Position numbers and translations under genes: made by a program. A DNA stretch of 64,000 nucleotides from an uncultured Prevotella sp. (lineage in GTDB: Bacteria; Bacteroidota; Bacteroidia; Bacteroidales; Bacteroidaceae): assembly GCA_900315635.1 (NCBI GenBank), contig OMZV01000002.1:62001-126000 (forward strand), in the 5' to 3' direction. How positions within the stretch are numbered: the stretch's first letter is position 1; each line of letters begins with the position of its first letter. Below the pieces are notes generated by a model. It saw only the letters and a list, made by a program, of their open reading frames with translations. It was not told where the DNA came from and searched no databases. Of this stretch, positions 33,332 to 41,663 are shown in pieces.

Positions 33332-35746
33332 ATGAAACGAATCTATACTGCGATTCTTCTTATATTCTTTTTTACTCTCGGAGTGCATGCTTCCGACAGC
33401 GAGGCACGCATAACCCACTTCGACGAGCGTGACGGATTCACCGAGAGCTACGTCACCGGCGTCATTCAGGACTACTATGGCTTTATATGGGTGAGTAGTT
33501 GGAACGGGCTGAGTTGCTATGACGGCTATCGGTTTAAGACGTTCAAGGCTCATCCCGGCGACAATTGTCCGCTACAGACCAACCGCATAAACGGCATTGT
33601 GGAATTGCGGAATCACGACATACTCTGCATCAGTGAGAAACGCTATTACATCTTTCATCGGAACTCTCTGACATTCGAAAGGCTTAATTCCGACAGATAC
33701 AAGCGAATGTTCCGGAACTTCCATCCATCTCCATCGGTCGGGAAACAGGTCAGAAACCTTCCTGAATACCGTGATATTGAGGTGAAATTCCTCTGTCAGG
33801 ACCGCCAGGGTGGCGTGTGGATTCAGAGCAACCGTGGCTTCGAGCGGGTGTGGTTCGTCAGTAAGCCGATAGAGACCGAGAAGATTGGAACCGAGGGCGA
33901 AGAATCAGTCCGTGGATTGTTCCGTGATAGCCGAGGACGTGTTTGGATAGCCGACAAGAACGGGGTGGTGCGCGTTATAGCCAACATGACTGATGCCCCG
34001 ATAGCCGTACAGCAATCGCTCTACCTCAGCCCGACCGGTCAGCTGTCGCCCGTGCCGGTCAGATTCGGCAGCAATGTGTATTCATTCCATGAGGATAAAC
34101 AAGGCAACCTTTGGCTGGGCACAAAGCCAAACGGACTGTTCAGGCTGTCACCTATAGGCAATGGATTCAGTGTAACCCACTATTTGAACAATCCGGCTGA
34201 CCCGTGGAGCATCAGCGATAATAACATTTATGACATTACGGAGGACTCCCGAGGGCGGATTTACATAGCTACATTCCATGGCGGACTGAACATTTTGCTC
34301 ATGGGAAGTGACGGCAAGACTCGGTTCATCAGTCCACGGAACATGCTGAAGGCGTTTCCCGGGACATCGATGCAATGCCGTTGTCTGCAATTGATGCCGG
34401 ACGGAACATTGCTCATAGGCTCTACTGACGGACTTGTTACGTGCTCGACAAAATGGAATAATGCCTCTGACATAAGGTTCTTCCTGAACCGCCGCAATCC
34501 GGGACTGAGCAGCTCGCTGAGCAGTAACTACATCGACGGTATGCTGACAACACGCAGTGGGGTGGTGCTCGTGGCAACATCGGGTGGCGGAGTCGACAGG
34601 ATAACGTCGAAGAGCCTGCTAACGGATAACATAAGATTCACCAATTTCTCCAGCCGTGAGGGACTTCTGTCCGACATGACACTGGCTCTTCAGGAAGATT
34701 CGTCGGGTCATGTGTGGGTCGTTTCTGAGGCTTCGCTGAGTCGTCTGGACCTGAATAAGCACGAGAGCGTGAACTATATGCGCGGATTCTTCACCGGGCG
34801 GTTTGCCTTTACGGAAGTTCCGCCATTGTGCCTGCCCGACGGACGTATCATCATAGGCACTACCCAGGGCACTCTCTCGTTCAATACTATGGATGTGGCG
34901 AAGAGCAGCTACGTGCCGAGAATAGTATTCGACTGCCCTGACAAACTGGATATTGAAGCGGGAAAGAAGGACTTCAGCGTTGCGTTTGCTGCCCTCGACT
35001 ACAATAAGAATGAGGATATTGTCTATGCCTACAGAATGGAAGGATTCGACAATGAGTGGCATTACACTACGACTAACGAACTCCACTATGTCGGCTTGCG
35101 CCCGGGCAACTATAAATTGCATGTCAGGTCGACCAATGGCGATGGCGTTTGGGTGGACAACGAGAAGGTTATCACGATACACAAGCGTGCGTGGTTCACG
35201 GAAACTCCTTATTTCTGGATGCTCCTCGGACTGATAGTTGCCGCATTGCTGTATACTGCATATAAGGTACTGACGTATATCCGGCGGTTGCAGAACGAGA
35301 TAAAGGACATACAGCTGACGAGCAATGAGAAGATAGCGTTGCTCGGTGAGCGGGTGAGGGAGTTGCTGTCGATAAGCGAGTCGGTGGAGAAGGCTGACAC
35401 GTCGGCTCAGGAAGATGACTTGTCAGACGACGACCGGAAATTCGCCGAGAAACTGAAGGGGTTCATAACCGACAATATCGGCAATTCTGATTTGGTTGTT
35501 CAGAACCTTGCCGACACGATGTGTGTCAGCCGGACGGTGCTTTTCGCCCATGTCAAACGTGTCTTCGGCTGTTCGCCTAACAACCTGATACTGAACATGC
35601 GTATCAATCGTGCCAAGGAACTCCTAGCCAAAGGCAATCCACTCATCGCTGATGTGGCTTACAGATGTGGGTTCTCCGACCCGAAGTATTTCAGCCGTTG
35701 CTTCAAGAAGATCACCGGAAAGAAGCCGAAGGAGTGGAAGGCTTAA
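33332..35746 (+). CDS. Membrane regulator: periplasmic propeller, Y_Y_Y, TM, AraC; no kinase
   Basis: 804 residues, same layout as the regulator at 18703 but shorter. Signal peptide (IYTAILLIFFFTLGVHA); propeller repeats (FIWVSSWNGLSCYDGY, RVWIADKNGVVRV, LWLGTKPNGLFRL, RIYIATFHGGLNIL); Y_Y_Y domain (YAYRMEGFDNEWHY); one membrane helix near residue 627; coiled coil; AraC domain (about 699-804; NLADTMCVSRTVLFAHVKRV, CGFSDPKYFSRCFKKITG). No histidine kinase or receiver domain. It is divergent from the GH95 gene, so it probably senses the released sugar and activates that gene. Confidence 0.9.
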   Translation: MKRIYTAILLIFFFTLGVHASDSEARITHFDERDGFTESYVTGVIQDYYGFIWVSSWNGLSCYDGYRFKTFKAHPGDNCPLQTNRINGIVELRNHDILCISEKRYYIFHRNSLTFERLNSDRYKRMFRNFHPSPSVGKQVRNLPEYRDIEVKFLCQDRQGGVWIQSNRGFERVWFVSKPIETEKIGTEGEESVRGLFRDSRGRVWIADKNGVVRVIANMTDAPIAVQQSLYLSPTGQLSPVPVRFGSNVYSFHEDKQGNLWLGTKPNGLFRLSPIGNGFSVTHYLNNPADPWSISDNNIYDITEDSRGRIYIATFHGGLNILLMGSDGKTRFISPRNMLKAFPGTSMQCRCLQLMPDGTLLIGSTDGLVTCSTKWNNASDIRFFLNRRNPGLSSSLSSNYIDGMLTTRSGVVLVATSGGGVDRITSKSLLTDNIRFTNFSSREGLLSDMTLALQEDSSGHVWVVSEASLSRLDLNKHESVNYMRGFFTGRFAFTEVPPLCLPDGRIIIGTTQGTLSFNTMDVAKSSYVPRIVFDCPDKLDIEAGKKDFSVAFAALDYNKNEDIVYAYRMEGFDNEWHYTTTNELHYVGLRPGNYKLHVRSTNGDGVWVDNEKVITIHKRAWFTETPYFWMLLGLIVAALLYTAYKVLTYIRRLQNEIKDIQLTSNEKIALLGERVRELLSISESVEKADTSAQEDDLSDDDRKFAEKLKGFITDNIGNSDLVVQNLADTMCVSRTVLFAHVKRVFGCSPNNLILNMRINRAKELLAKGNPLIADVAYRCGFSDPKYFSRCFKKITGKKPKEWKA

Positions 35747-35828
35747 CCTCGTTTTCCCGTCCGTTTCGCGCTAATATGGCATTCGACTCAATGTAGGAGC
35801 GGCAATCTCCGAATTGCCGTAATCGCGG

Positions 35829-36062
35829 CTTGCGACGCAATATATCGCTCTTTATGATGTAATATGCCACCTCTTGCGATGTAATATACCGTTAGTCGTG
35901 TTTTAAAAGGGTATCTTTTAGAAAAGAAAATAATTTATTTTTAATTAAAAATAAATTAAAAACGATTTGAAAATAATCTATTTTTATTTCTAAAAGATAC
36001 CCTTTTACGATGTTATTACTGGCTCTTTACAATGTAATTACTGCCTCTTTACGATGTAATTC
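35829..36062. repeat. 22-bp periodic array C with nested palindromes
   Basis: Left units at 22-bp spacing (about 35829-35903, ending in ...GCAATA/GTAATA) lead into a 21-bp arm TAAAAGGGTATCTTTTAGAA+A at 35904-35924. Its exact complement is at 35987-36007, followed by more 22-bp units (...ACGATGTTATT, ...ACAATGTAATT, ...ACGATGTAATT). The AT-rich spacer contains a separate perfect 28-bp palindrome at 35931-35958. The region 35747-36125 has no gene and lies between converging genes. Confidence 0.85.
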
Positions 36063-36090
36063 ATCCCTTCCCATTTTCCAAGAAGACATG

Positions 36091-36117
36091 TTTTAACCAG
36101 TAGGGGAGACCTAAACG
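36091..36117. repeat. Short copy of the GTAGGGGAGACC repeat
   Basis: GTAGGGGAGACCTAAACGAA, related to the inverted repeat at 37266-37357. It lies just past the terminator of the outer-membrane protein gene. Confidence 0.5.
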
Positions 36118-36125
36118 AAGTGCAT

Positions 36126-36157
36126 AAAAAACCCAATCGTCCACTTGGACGATTGGG
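36126..36157 (-). terminator. Intrinsic terminator of the outer-membrane protein gene
   Basis: Perfect 12-bp arms (CCCAATCGTCCA at 36132-36143 and complement 36146-36157) with a 2-nt spacer, followed on the minus strand by TTTTTT. Confidence 0.88.
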
Positions 36158-36199
36158 GATATTCATATTACTAATAATATCGAAAAGTTATTTGTATGT

Positions 36200-36970
36200 T
36201 TACAGGATGCGTCCTGTGAGAGTGAACTTCAGCACTGGATAAACAGTGAACTTGTCGATGAAGTCGGACAGGTCGTCGTCGCCTTTAACGTCAGCGTCGT
36301 TGGTATCCAGTTTGTGTCCGTCCTGATAAATCTTCATCTTGCCCATGAATTGGCATCCAAGTTCTAAACGGAAACCTACACGGTGCTTCGGGACAAGGCG
36401 TCCGTAACCGAGTCCGAGATACGGACGGAAACCATTGACACGTACGTCGCCGTTGATGTCACCGTTCTCGTTGAAATGCAGGTCGTACTTGTCGAGGTTG
36501 GCTGTGATGTAGTCTCTCAGCAGAGGCTGTTGCTCGATGGCATCGCTATGACCTTTAAGCTTGGCAATCTTCTTGCCACCGAATGAGAAGCCCGCGGTTA
36601 CAAACAGGGCATTCTTGATACCGAACGGATAGACACTTGCCTTGAAGTCCCATGTGGTGCGTGATAAGTTACCCTTGATTTTCACCTCGTCAATGTTCGA
36701 AGGGAGCTCGATTTGCGGTGGAATGGCACTACGGTCAACGTCAATGTCGACATCTCCGCTTATCTTGATTCCCGGCATGAAGTTTACGCCGAGGCTCAGT
36801 TCCAAGTAGTTTGTGACAGGTGAAGCCACATTGATTCCTATACCTTCGGTACCTACGCTAACGCCGGCGCCTACATGTTTGAATACACCGAAATTCTCGA
36901 CTTTCTGAGCAGTCATCTGTGAGAATGGCAGAAGTGACAGTAGAAGAGCAAATAGAATAGTTTTCTTCAT
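36200..36970 (-). CDS. Outer-membrane beta-barrel protein, unknown function
   Basis: 256 residues: signal peptide (FALLLSLLPFSQMTAQ) and a series of amphipathic strands (VGAGVSVGTEGIGINVAS, YLELSLGVNFMPGIKI, FRPYLGLGYGRLVP, FRLELGCQFMG) ending in VYPVLKFTLTGRIL, the usual C-terminal strand of a barrel. No ligand motif is visible. It is a paralogue of the protein at 55163-56218: the same start of the mature part, the same FKPYIGFGY/FRPYLGLGY strand and the same last strand. Monocistronic, with a roughly 110-nt leader. Confidence 0.75.
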   Translation of the reverse strand: MKKTILFALLLSLLPFSQMTAQKVENFGVFKHVGAGVSVGTEGIGINVASPVTNYLELSLGVNFMPGIKISGDVDIDVDRSAIPPQIELPSNIDEVKIKGNLSRTTWDFKASVYPFGIKNALFVTAGFSFGGKKIAKLKGHSDAIEQQPLLRDYITANLDKYDLHFNENGDINGDVRVNGFRPYLGLGYGRLVPKHRVGFRLELGCQFMGKMKIYQDGHKLDTNDADVKGDDDLSDFIDKFTVYPVLKFTLTGRIL

Positions 36971-37080
36971 GTTCTTATTTTTAATAGGTTATGATTAAGT
37001 TGTTAATTGCTAGTTGTCAGTAAATTGTTCTTTATTCTGTTTAGTGTTCTATTTGTAGGGGTTTATGTCTTTTTCTTCTG

Positions 37081-37088
37081 CAAAAATA
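37081..37088 (-). promoter_or_regulatory. Promoter -7 box of the outer-membrane protein gene
   Basis: TATTTTTG followed by CAG on the minus strand, 110 nt upstream of the ATG at 36970. It is the best match in an AT-rich spacer that holds no ORF. Confidence 0.45.
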
Positions 37089-37265
37089 CGATTTAAATTT
37101 AAATATTTCAAATAAGACTTGAATTATTTTCAAAAAATTCTAAAAGTTAGGCTTAAATGTACTTTTAGCTTGTCTAAACGGCTTAGATTAGTGTTTAAGT
37201 GTTCGTTATTCCTTGTTGGGGCTGCATTTCCCTTGCAGTTGGTTCTGTTTTCTAGGTTCCACTAG

Positions 37266-37357
37266 TGGGGGAGACCTAAGCGTAGCGCATGGTCTCCCGC
37301 CACATTTTCTGTTAATCCCTTGTCGGGAAGCCATGCGCTCCGCTTAGGCTTCCCCTA
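37266..37357. repeat. Inverted repeat of the GTAGGGGAGACC family
   Basis: Arms near 37268-37293 (GGGGAGACCTAAGCGTAGCG...) and 37327-37357 are near-complementary (CCATGCGCTCCGCTTAGG). It lies just 3' of the endonuclease gene on the minus strand and could end its transcript. Confidence 0.7.
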
Positions 37358-37379
37358 CAGATGCGATGTGTGCATTGGT

Positions 37380-38255
37380 TTACTTGAAACTCCATGCACG
37401 GAGTACATTGTCAAGTGGAAGGCTTTCGACATGCTCCTCGGTGTTGTCCGGCAGGTTGCAGAAGAAATCGATGCCGGTAAGCTGCTCGAGGGTATCGATG
37501 TTGACGACATACTTGGCAAGGTCGGTGTCAGAGCTGTTCTTGTGCTCTATCCAGAAACCCATAGCCTTGTAGCCGGTTGAATTCTTCATCAGCAAAGCCA
37601 TATAATAGTACTTTGGGATAATCATGCCGTGAACTTTGTTGGGGCTTATCTGACTGTCGTTGTCGATGGTTCCGCCCTTGACTACATAGAGAGTGTCTCG
37701 TGAGCCCACCTTTATCTGGTTGCGCACCCATGACTCCATGTTTGCCCAAACTCCGGCATTGAACCCGTTGGTCTGTGGCATCATGTTCGTCAGATAGAAG
37801 GTCTGGATGTTTGCATTGCGTGAATTCAGACGGTCGGCGGAAGGGCAGAGGTGTCCGTGGTCATAGCCTGAGCGCCAGAACGGGTCGTTGTCGGATGTCC
37901 AGGCAGTCGAGCAATGAAGGTCAGGGTCGGTGGGGTACTGGTCGTCGTCGGAATAGTAACGGCTTGTGTGGGTCTCACGGTTCGATGAATACATCTCGTA
38001 AGCCGACCAGCGGTTGGAGCGTTTAACGGTGTCCCATTCGACGGAATAGTTTACTTCGCCATTGTCGAAATGTGTAATGATAAGGCTGCTTCCGCCTTTT
38101 ACTTTCGGGAACTCCAGTCTGTGGACAACGGGATTTGCATCGGCGAGATTAGAATTAATGTTGTTCACTGTCGGAGCTGCCGGTCCGTCGTCATCCGAGG
38201 AACTGGAACATGCAGTGAAGAGAAGCAGAGAAAAGAAGAGCAGCAAATAAGCCAT
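37380..38255 (-). CDS. Lipoprotein DNA/RNA non-specific endonuclease
   Basis: 291 residues from MAYLLLFFSLLLFTAC (38255; lipobox LFTAC, Cys16). The nuclease domain has the active-site motif YDHGHLCPSADR near residue 128-139, a variant of the usual DRGH with the catalytic His kept, and the metal-binding Asn region TNMMPQTNGFNAGVWANME. Such enzymes cleave DNA and RNA without sequence preference using one Mg2+. Surface location suggests feeding on extracellular nucleic acid or defence. An in-frame ATG at 38393 would add residues encoded by a MITE-like repeat (KPPLGRGLTG) before the signal, which is less likely. Confidence 0.87.
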   Translation of the reverse strand: MAYLLLFFSLLLFTACSSSSDDDGPAAPTVNNINSNLADANPVVHRLEFPKVKGGSSLIITHFDNGEVNYSVEWDTVKRSNRWSAYEMYSSNRETHTSRYYSDDDQYPTDPDLHCSTAWTSDNDPFWRSGYDHGHLCPSADRLNSRNANIQTFYLTNMMPQTNGFNAGVWANMESWVRNQIKVGSRDTLYVVKGGTIDNDSQISPNKVHGMIIPKYYYMALLMKNSTGYKAMGFWIEHKNSSDTDLAKYVVNIDTLEQLTGIDFFCNLPDNTEEHVESLPLDNVLRAWSFK

Positions 38256-38270
38256 TCCTGACAAACTGGT

Positions 38271-38458
38271 AATCCCCGTCAAACCTCGCCCAAGGGGAGG
38301 CTTTTGATTACTTAACGACTTGCTGAGGTTATACTCAGCGTTAGAACTCTCATTTGTTCCTTTGTATTGTATCTGTGTCTTGCCCATACTCATAACGCTC
38401 TAATATTTATTTATGTGATTAAACATCCTCCCCTTAGGGGGAGGCTTGGTGGGGATTT
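38271..38458. repeat. MITE-like element with GC-rich terminal inverted repeats
   Basis: About 190 bp bounded by AATCCCCGTCAAACCTCGCC (38271) and ...GGCTTGGTGGGGATTT (38458). Each end holds a CTCCCC/GGGGAG palindrome. It encodes no convincing protein but is open in frame with the endonuclease. It matches the termini of the element at 16525-16650. Confidence 0.8.
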
Positions 38459-38462
38459 ATAA

Positions 38463-38505
38463 AAAAATGCGGGCAAGCGTATATGCAACTACGCTTGACC
38501 GCATT
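38463..38505 (-). terminator. Intrinsic terminator of rpmE2
   Basis: Stem of 16 bp with one mismatch (38466-38481 and 38490-38505), loop 8 nt, followed on the minus strand by TTTTTTT. Confidence 0.88.
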
Positions 38506-38572
38506 AATTCTAAAAAATATCTTCTTTATGAAAAGGTCTTGTAAGATAGCAACCCTTCCAATTGGGAAGAGA

Positions 38573-38824
38573 TTACTTCTTCAGCTTACCGTAACGGCTC
38601 ATGAAGCGGTCGACACGACCTGCTGTATCAACAAGCTTGCTCTTACCGGTATAGAACGGGTGAGAGGTGCTTGAGATTTCTACCTTCACTACTGGGTAAG
38701 TCTCGCCTTCAAATTCTACAGTCTCTGTAGTCTTTGCTGTAGACTTTGTAAGGAACATATCGCCGTTGGACATGTCCTTGAACACGACGGGACGATAGTT
38801 TTCTGGATGAATACCTTTTTTCAT
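38573..38824 (-). CDS. rpmE2: 50S ribosomal protein L31 type B
   Basis: 83 residues. Typical [21 protein letters not shown] start and [24 protein letters not shown] core. It lacks the four zinc-binding cysteines of type A L31, so it is the zinc-free paralogue. Own promoter and terminator; the position inside the nuclease/TonB region seems incidental. Confidence 0.97.
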   Translation of the reverse strand: MKKGIHPENYRPVVFKDMSNGDMFLTKSTAKTTETVEFEGETYPVVKVEISSTSHPFYTGKSKLVDTAGRVDRFMSRYGKLKK

Positions 38825-38855
38825 TTTGTTTTCTTATTTATAGTTTAACGGGCTG

Positions 38856-38863
38856 CAAAGGTA
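38856..38863 (-). promoter_or_regulatory. Promoter -7 box of rpmE2
   Basis: TACCTTTG followed by GC on the minus strand, 31 nt before the ATG. Confidence 0.65.
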
Positions 38864-38897
38864 CGAAGAAAATAACAATATACCAAACAATTAGGCA

Positions 38898-38942
38898 AAA
38901 AAATCCCCACCAAGGTCGCTCTTAATGGTCACTTGGTGGGGA
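38898..38942 (-). terminator. Terminator of the TonB/DUF5689/OB-fold operon
   Basis: Stem CCCCACCAAG/CTTGGTGGGG (38904-38914 and 38932-38942), 17-nt loop, followed on the minus strand by seven Ts. It is built from the terminus of the MITE-like repeat family. Confidence 0.85.
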
Positions 38943-38949
38943 ATTGTAT

Positions 38950-40311
38950 TTACTTAACTACAACGTTCTTGACTTCCCAAGTAGCTGAATGCTTGTCGGT
39001 ACTTGTGTACTGGAATGCGATGTAGACAGTCTTCTGTCCTGCGAACTTGCTGAGGTCGCAACTTGCGTCAACAAATGTCCAGTCCTTTCCGTCAGAGTAT
39101 GCTGATACGGTAAGCTCTGTCCAGTTGCTCTTGTCGGTTGAGGCAAGAACCTTCAGCTCTTCGCTTGCATTTGTAAAGAAACGCTCGGCATGCTGGAATG
39201 TCAGTGTTGCTGATGTCAGACCTTCAAGGCTGAATGCCGGAGAGATAAGCTGGCTGACACATGCGATGTCCTTGCCCTTGATGTGGGCTGTGGCTTTCAT
39301 GTAGCCGTTCTTGTCGTCATGAGTCCAAACGGAGGTTGCGCCTTCGCCAAGAGATACGTCATTGATGGTGAAGTTGTCCTGACCTTCGCTGAATGTTGCG
39401 TTCAGTCCGGTTCTAACGGTTGGCTCGCTACTGCCTTTTCCATTGATGCTGACAAGGTAGGTCTTGTTGGCTACAGCCTCAGGAGTGTTGCCTTTGTAGT
39501 TGACAAATGGTCCATAGATGACAACCGCGTCGCCAACCTTCAGCTGGTCCTCAGAAGTGAAGTTTTCACCATTGAGATATTTGCTGCGGAAGATGTACAA
39601 TGTGTTCGAAGCAGAGCCGTCATCAGAAATATAATAAGTGGCATTGCCGAAGCTTGTGCTGAGCTCGTTGATGGACGAAACCTTACCAGTTACATACATT
39701 TCAGGAGTGTTTACATCGGCTTCGCTGCCCTTAATGAGGTTCAGTGCTGCTGCAACGTTATATGGCTCAGCTGCTGTTCCCTTTCCTGATGGTTGCGAAG
39801 GAGGAGTTACAGGCTGACCTTTCTGTCCGTTAAGGCTGTAAAGGTAGTTGCCTGATGTCATTTCTGGTGTTCCTGATGAAGTTTCGTTAGGCTTGAATAG
39901 TGTAATTGTACCATAAACTACGACTTCGTCGCCAATCTTGAGGTCTTTCTCGGATGCGAAGTTCTGATTGTTCAGACCTTTACCACGATAGATCTCGAGT
40001 TGGTTGGTTGAACTCTCTGTGTCATTAATATAATATGTATAGTTGCCGAAGCTGGAGTTGAACTCGTCAAGTCCGACAATCTTTCCCTTTACATAGACAG
40101 GTTCGTTGGTGTATTTGCCTGCCTTGATTATTTCCATTGCCTTGGCTACGTTGTATGGGTCATCGGCTGTGCCGGTACCTGTTGCCACGACGACCTTTGT
40201 CGTGTCAGTGGTTGCTGATGGCGTCTCGTAAGGCTGGGGCACGTCTTCGCAACTGGTGAAAGCGAAGGCTGTCATAGCCAGCGCTGTCAATGAAAGAATT
40301 AACTTTTTCAT
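38950..40311 (-). CDS. Lipoprotein with two OB-fold (DUF6359-like) repeats and a jelly-roll
   Basis: 453 residues from MKKLILSLTALAMTAFAFTSC (40311; lipobox FTSC). Upstream ATGs up to 40455 lie inside the preceding gene. Two tandem repeats of about 110 residues follow: GTADDPYNVAKAMEI...VYVKGKIVG...GDEVVVYG and GTAAEPYNVAAALNL...MYVTGKVSS...GDAVVIYG, a pattern seen in OB-fold domains. The C-terminal about 140 residues form a choice-of-anchor-J-like jelly-roll (LISPAFSLEG...WEVKNVVVK), shared with the neighbouring DUF5689 protein. It is probably a surface binding protein for the TonB receptor upstream; an OB fold could bind oligonucleotides, but this is inference. Confidence 0.78.
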   Translation of the reverse strand: MKKLILSLTALAMTAFAFTSCEDVPQPYETPSATTDTTKVVVATGTGTADDPYNVAKAMEIIKAGKYTNEPVYVKGKIVGLDEFNSSFGNYTYYINDTESSTNQLEIYRGKGLNNQNFASEKDLKIGDEVVVYGTITLFKPNETSSGTPEMTSGNYLYSLNGQKGQPVTPPSQPSGKGTAAEPYNVAAALNLIKGSEADVNTPEMYVTGKVSSINELSTSFGNATYYISDDGSASNTLYIFRSKYLNGENFTSEDQLKVGDAVVIYGPFVNYKGNTPEAVANKTYLVSINGKGSSEPTVRTGLNATFSEGQDNFTINDVSLGEGATSVWTHDDKNGYMKATAHIKGKDIACVSQLISPAFSLEGLTSATLTFQHAERFFTNASEELKVLASTDKSNWTELTVSAYSDGKDWTFVDASCDLSKFAGQKTVYIAFQYTSTDKHSATWEVKNVVVK

Positions 40312-40336
40312 ATCTGTTGTTTTTTTGTTTTCTAGG

Positions 40337-41659
40337 TTATTTAATGGTGACATTGCGGATTTCCCATGTCGGAGCTGTAGATGTTGTGCTGACATACTGG
40401 AATGCGAGGTGAATCTTCTGCCCGATGTATGGGGTAAGTGCTGTTGAACCTTCAACCATTGTCCACTTTGTATCGGCGTTTGGCAGGTTGTCGAGAGTCA
40501 ACTCTGTCCATTTGGCTGTAGATGGTGCGCCTTCCTTATAGTTGGTGCTTACAAGGATCTTGCAGTTCTCACTGAATGTTGAACCAAGAAAGTTAGCTGC
40601 CTGTGTGATAACGAGGGTAGCTTTAGATGCGGAAGACAAGTCTATCTCAGGAGAGATAAGCCAGCTCTCGGCTGCGTGGTTGGCTCCGCCAACGTATGCT
40701 GAAGCCTTAGCTCCATAGCTTGAACCGCCCCAGACATAGTTCAGATCTTCGTCTTTTGATACGTCGTTGGCTGTCCATGAGCCTGTGCCTTCATCGAATC
40801 CTTCCTCATAGAGTGCTGTTGCAGCTGGCTGTACGTCATCAAGGGTGCGGATGATAAGCTCCCATGAATTGTTATAACGCTTCATAATACCTGTTACGTC
40901 AACCTTACCAGTCGGTACAACGGCATTGGCGAAGTCAGCATAGTTGCTGTTGTAAACTTGTACGGTACGTCCAAGTTCGTTGAAGTACCAGCTCTTTGAG
41001 CCTGCACCACCGCCAGCGTCAGCGTAAGTAGAGTCGATGGAAAGCTTATGGTTGAAGCTGACATTGCGTACGATAGCCAGCTTTCCGCCGTCTTTAGCCA
41101 TGTCCCATTTGCTTGCGTCGAACTCTTCCGGCTCAACAACATTGCCGGATGAGAGTATCTTATAGTGCTGGTCGAATGTTGCGCGGCTCATGCGTCCAAC
41201 ATAAGTGCCACCATTGGCGTTTGTAGTTGGAACACCAATCTCAGCTTGCAAACCATAGTTGCCAACGTAAAGTCCATTGAGGTCGACAAGAATCTCAGTG
41301 CCAACAGGCAGGAATCCATAAAGCCCGCCCTGTGCGATAGACAGGATTATTGCGCCGGTTGAATCCTGAATGGCAAGTTCATTATAGATATTTCCTTGCT
41401 CATCACTGCTTGTGACGATACCTTTTATCTTAAGATTACTTGTTACTTGTTCGTAGGCTTGACCATCACGATAGTCAGTGCTGATAGGAGTCTTGTACAT
41501 GTCTTTCAGCGCAGCGATAGTAATGACATTGTCCTCCGTCAACTCATTGTTGCCGTATGGATTCTCGTCATAGCGTGCCCCGGCATAATCGTCGCCCATG
41601 CATGATGCCAGGAGTATTCCTGCCAGTGCTAAAACTATATATGATAATTTCTTTTTCAT
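40337..41659 (-). CDS. DUF5689-domain lipoprotein
   Basis: 440 residues. SPII signal with lipobox LASC (Cys20). DUF5689 core: TSNLKIKGIVTSSDEQGNIY, LAIQDSTGAIILSIAQGGLYG and VGTEILVDLNGLYVGNYG, then VRNVSFNHKL and VDVTGIMKRYNNSWELIIRTLDDVQ. The C-terminal 140 residues repeat the jelly-roll of the next gene (LISPEIDLSSASKATLVITQ...WEIRNVTIK). DUF5689 proteins usually sit beside TonB receptors and nucleases in Bacteroidetes. It starts 4 nt after the receptor stop, so the two form an operon, and it is probably the receptor's surface partner. Confidence 0.85.
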   Translation of the reverse strand: MKKKLSYIVLALAGILLASCMGDDYAGARYDENPYGNNELTEDNVITIAALKDMYKTPISTDYRDGQAYEQVTSNLKIKGIVTSSDEQGNIYNELAIQDSTGAIILSIAQGGLYGFLPVGTEILVDLNGLYVGNYGLQAEIGVPTTNANGGTYVGRMSRATFDQHYKILSSGNVVEPEEFDASKWDMAKDGGKLAIVRNVSFNHKLSIDSTYADAGGGAGSKSWYFNELGRTVQVYNSNYADFANAVVPTGKVDVTGIMKRYNNSWELIIRTLDDVQPAATALYEEGFDEGTGSWTANDVSKDEDLNYVWGGSSYGAKASAYVGGANHAAESWLISPEIDLSSASKATLVITQAANFLGSTFSENCKILVSTNYKEGAPSTAKWTELTLDNLPNADTKWTMVEGSTALTPYIGQKIHLAFQYVSTTSTAPTWEIRNVTIK

Positions 41660-41663
41660 TGTC

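Noticed and set aside
38256-38393. A start for the nuclease at 38393
   Set aside because: The added residues are encoded by a MITE-like repeat and come before a complete lipoprotein signal that starts at 38255.
40312-40455. An N-terminal extension of the OB-fold lipoprotein
   Set aside because: These codons lie inside the DUF5689 gene; the SPII signal starts at 40311.
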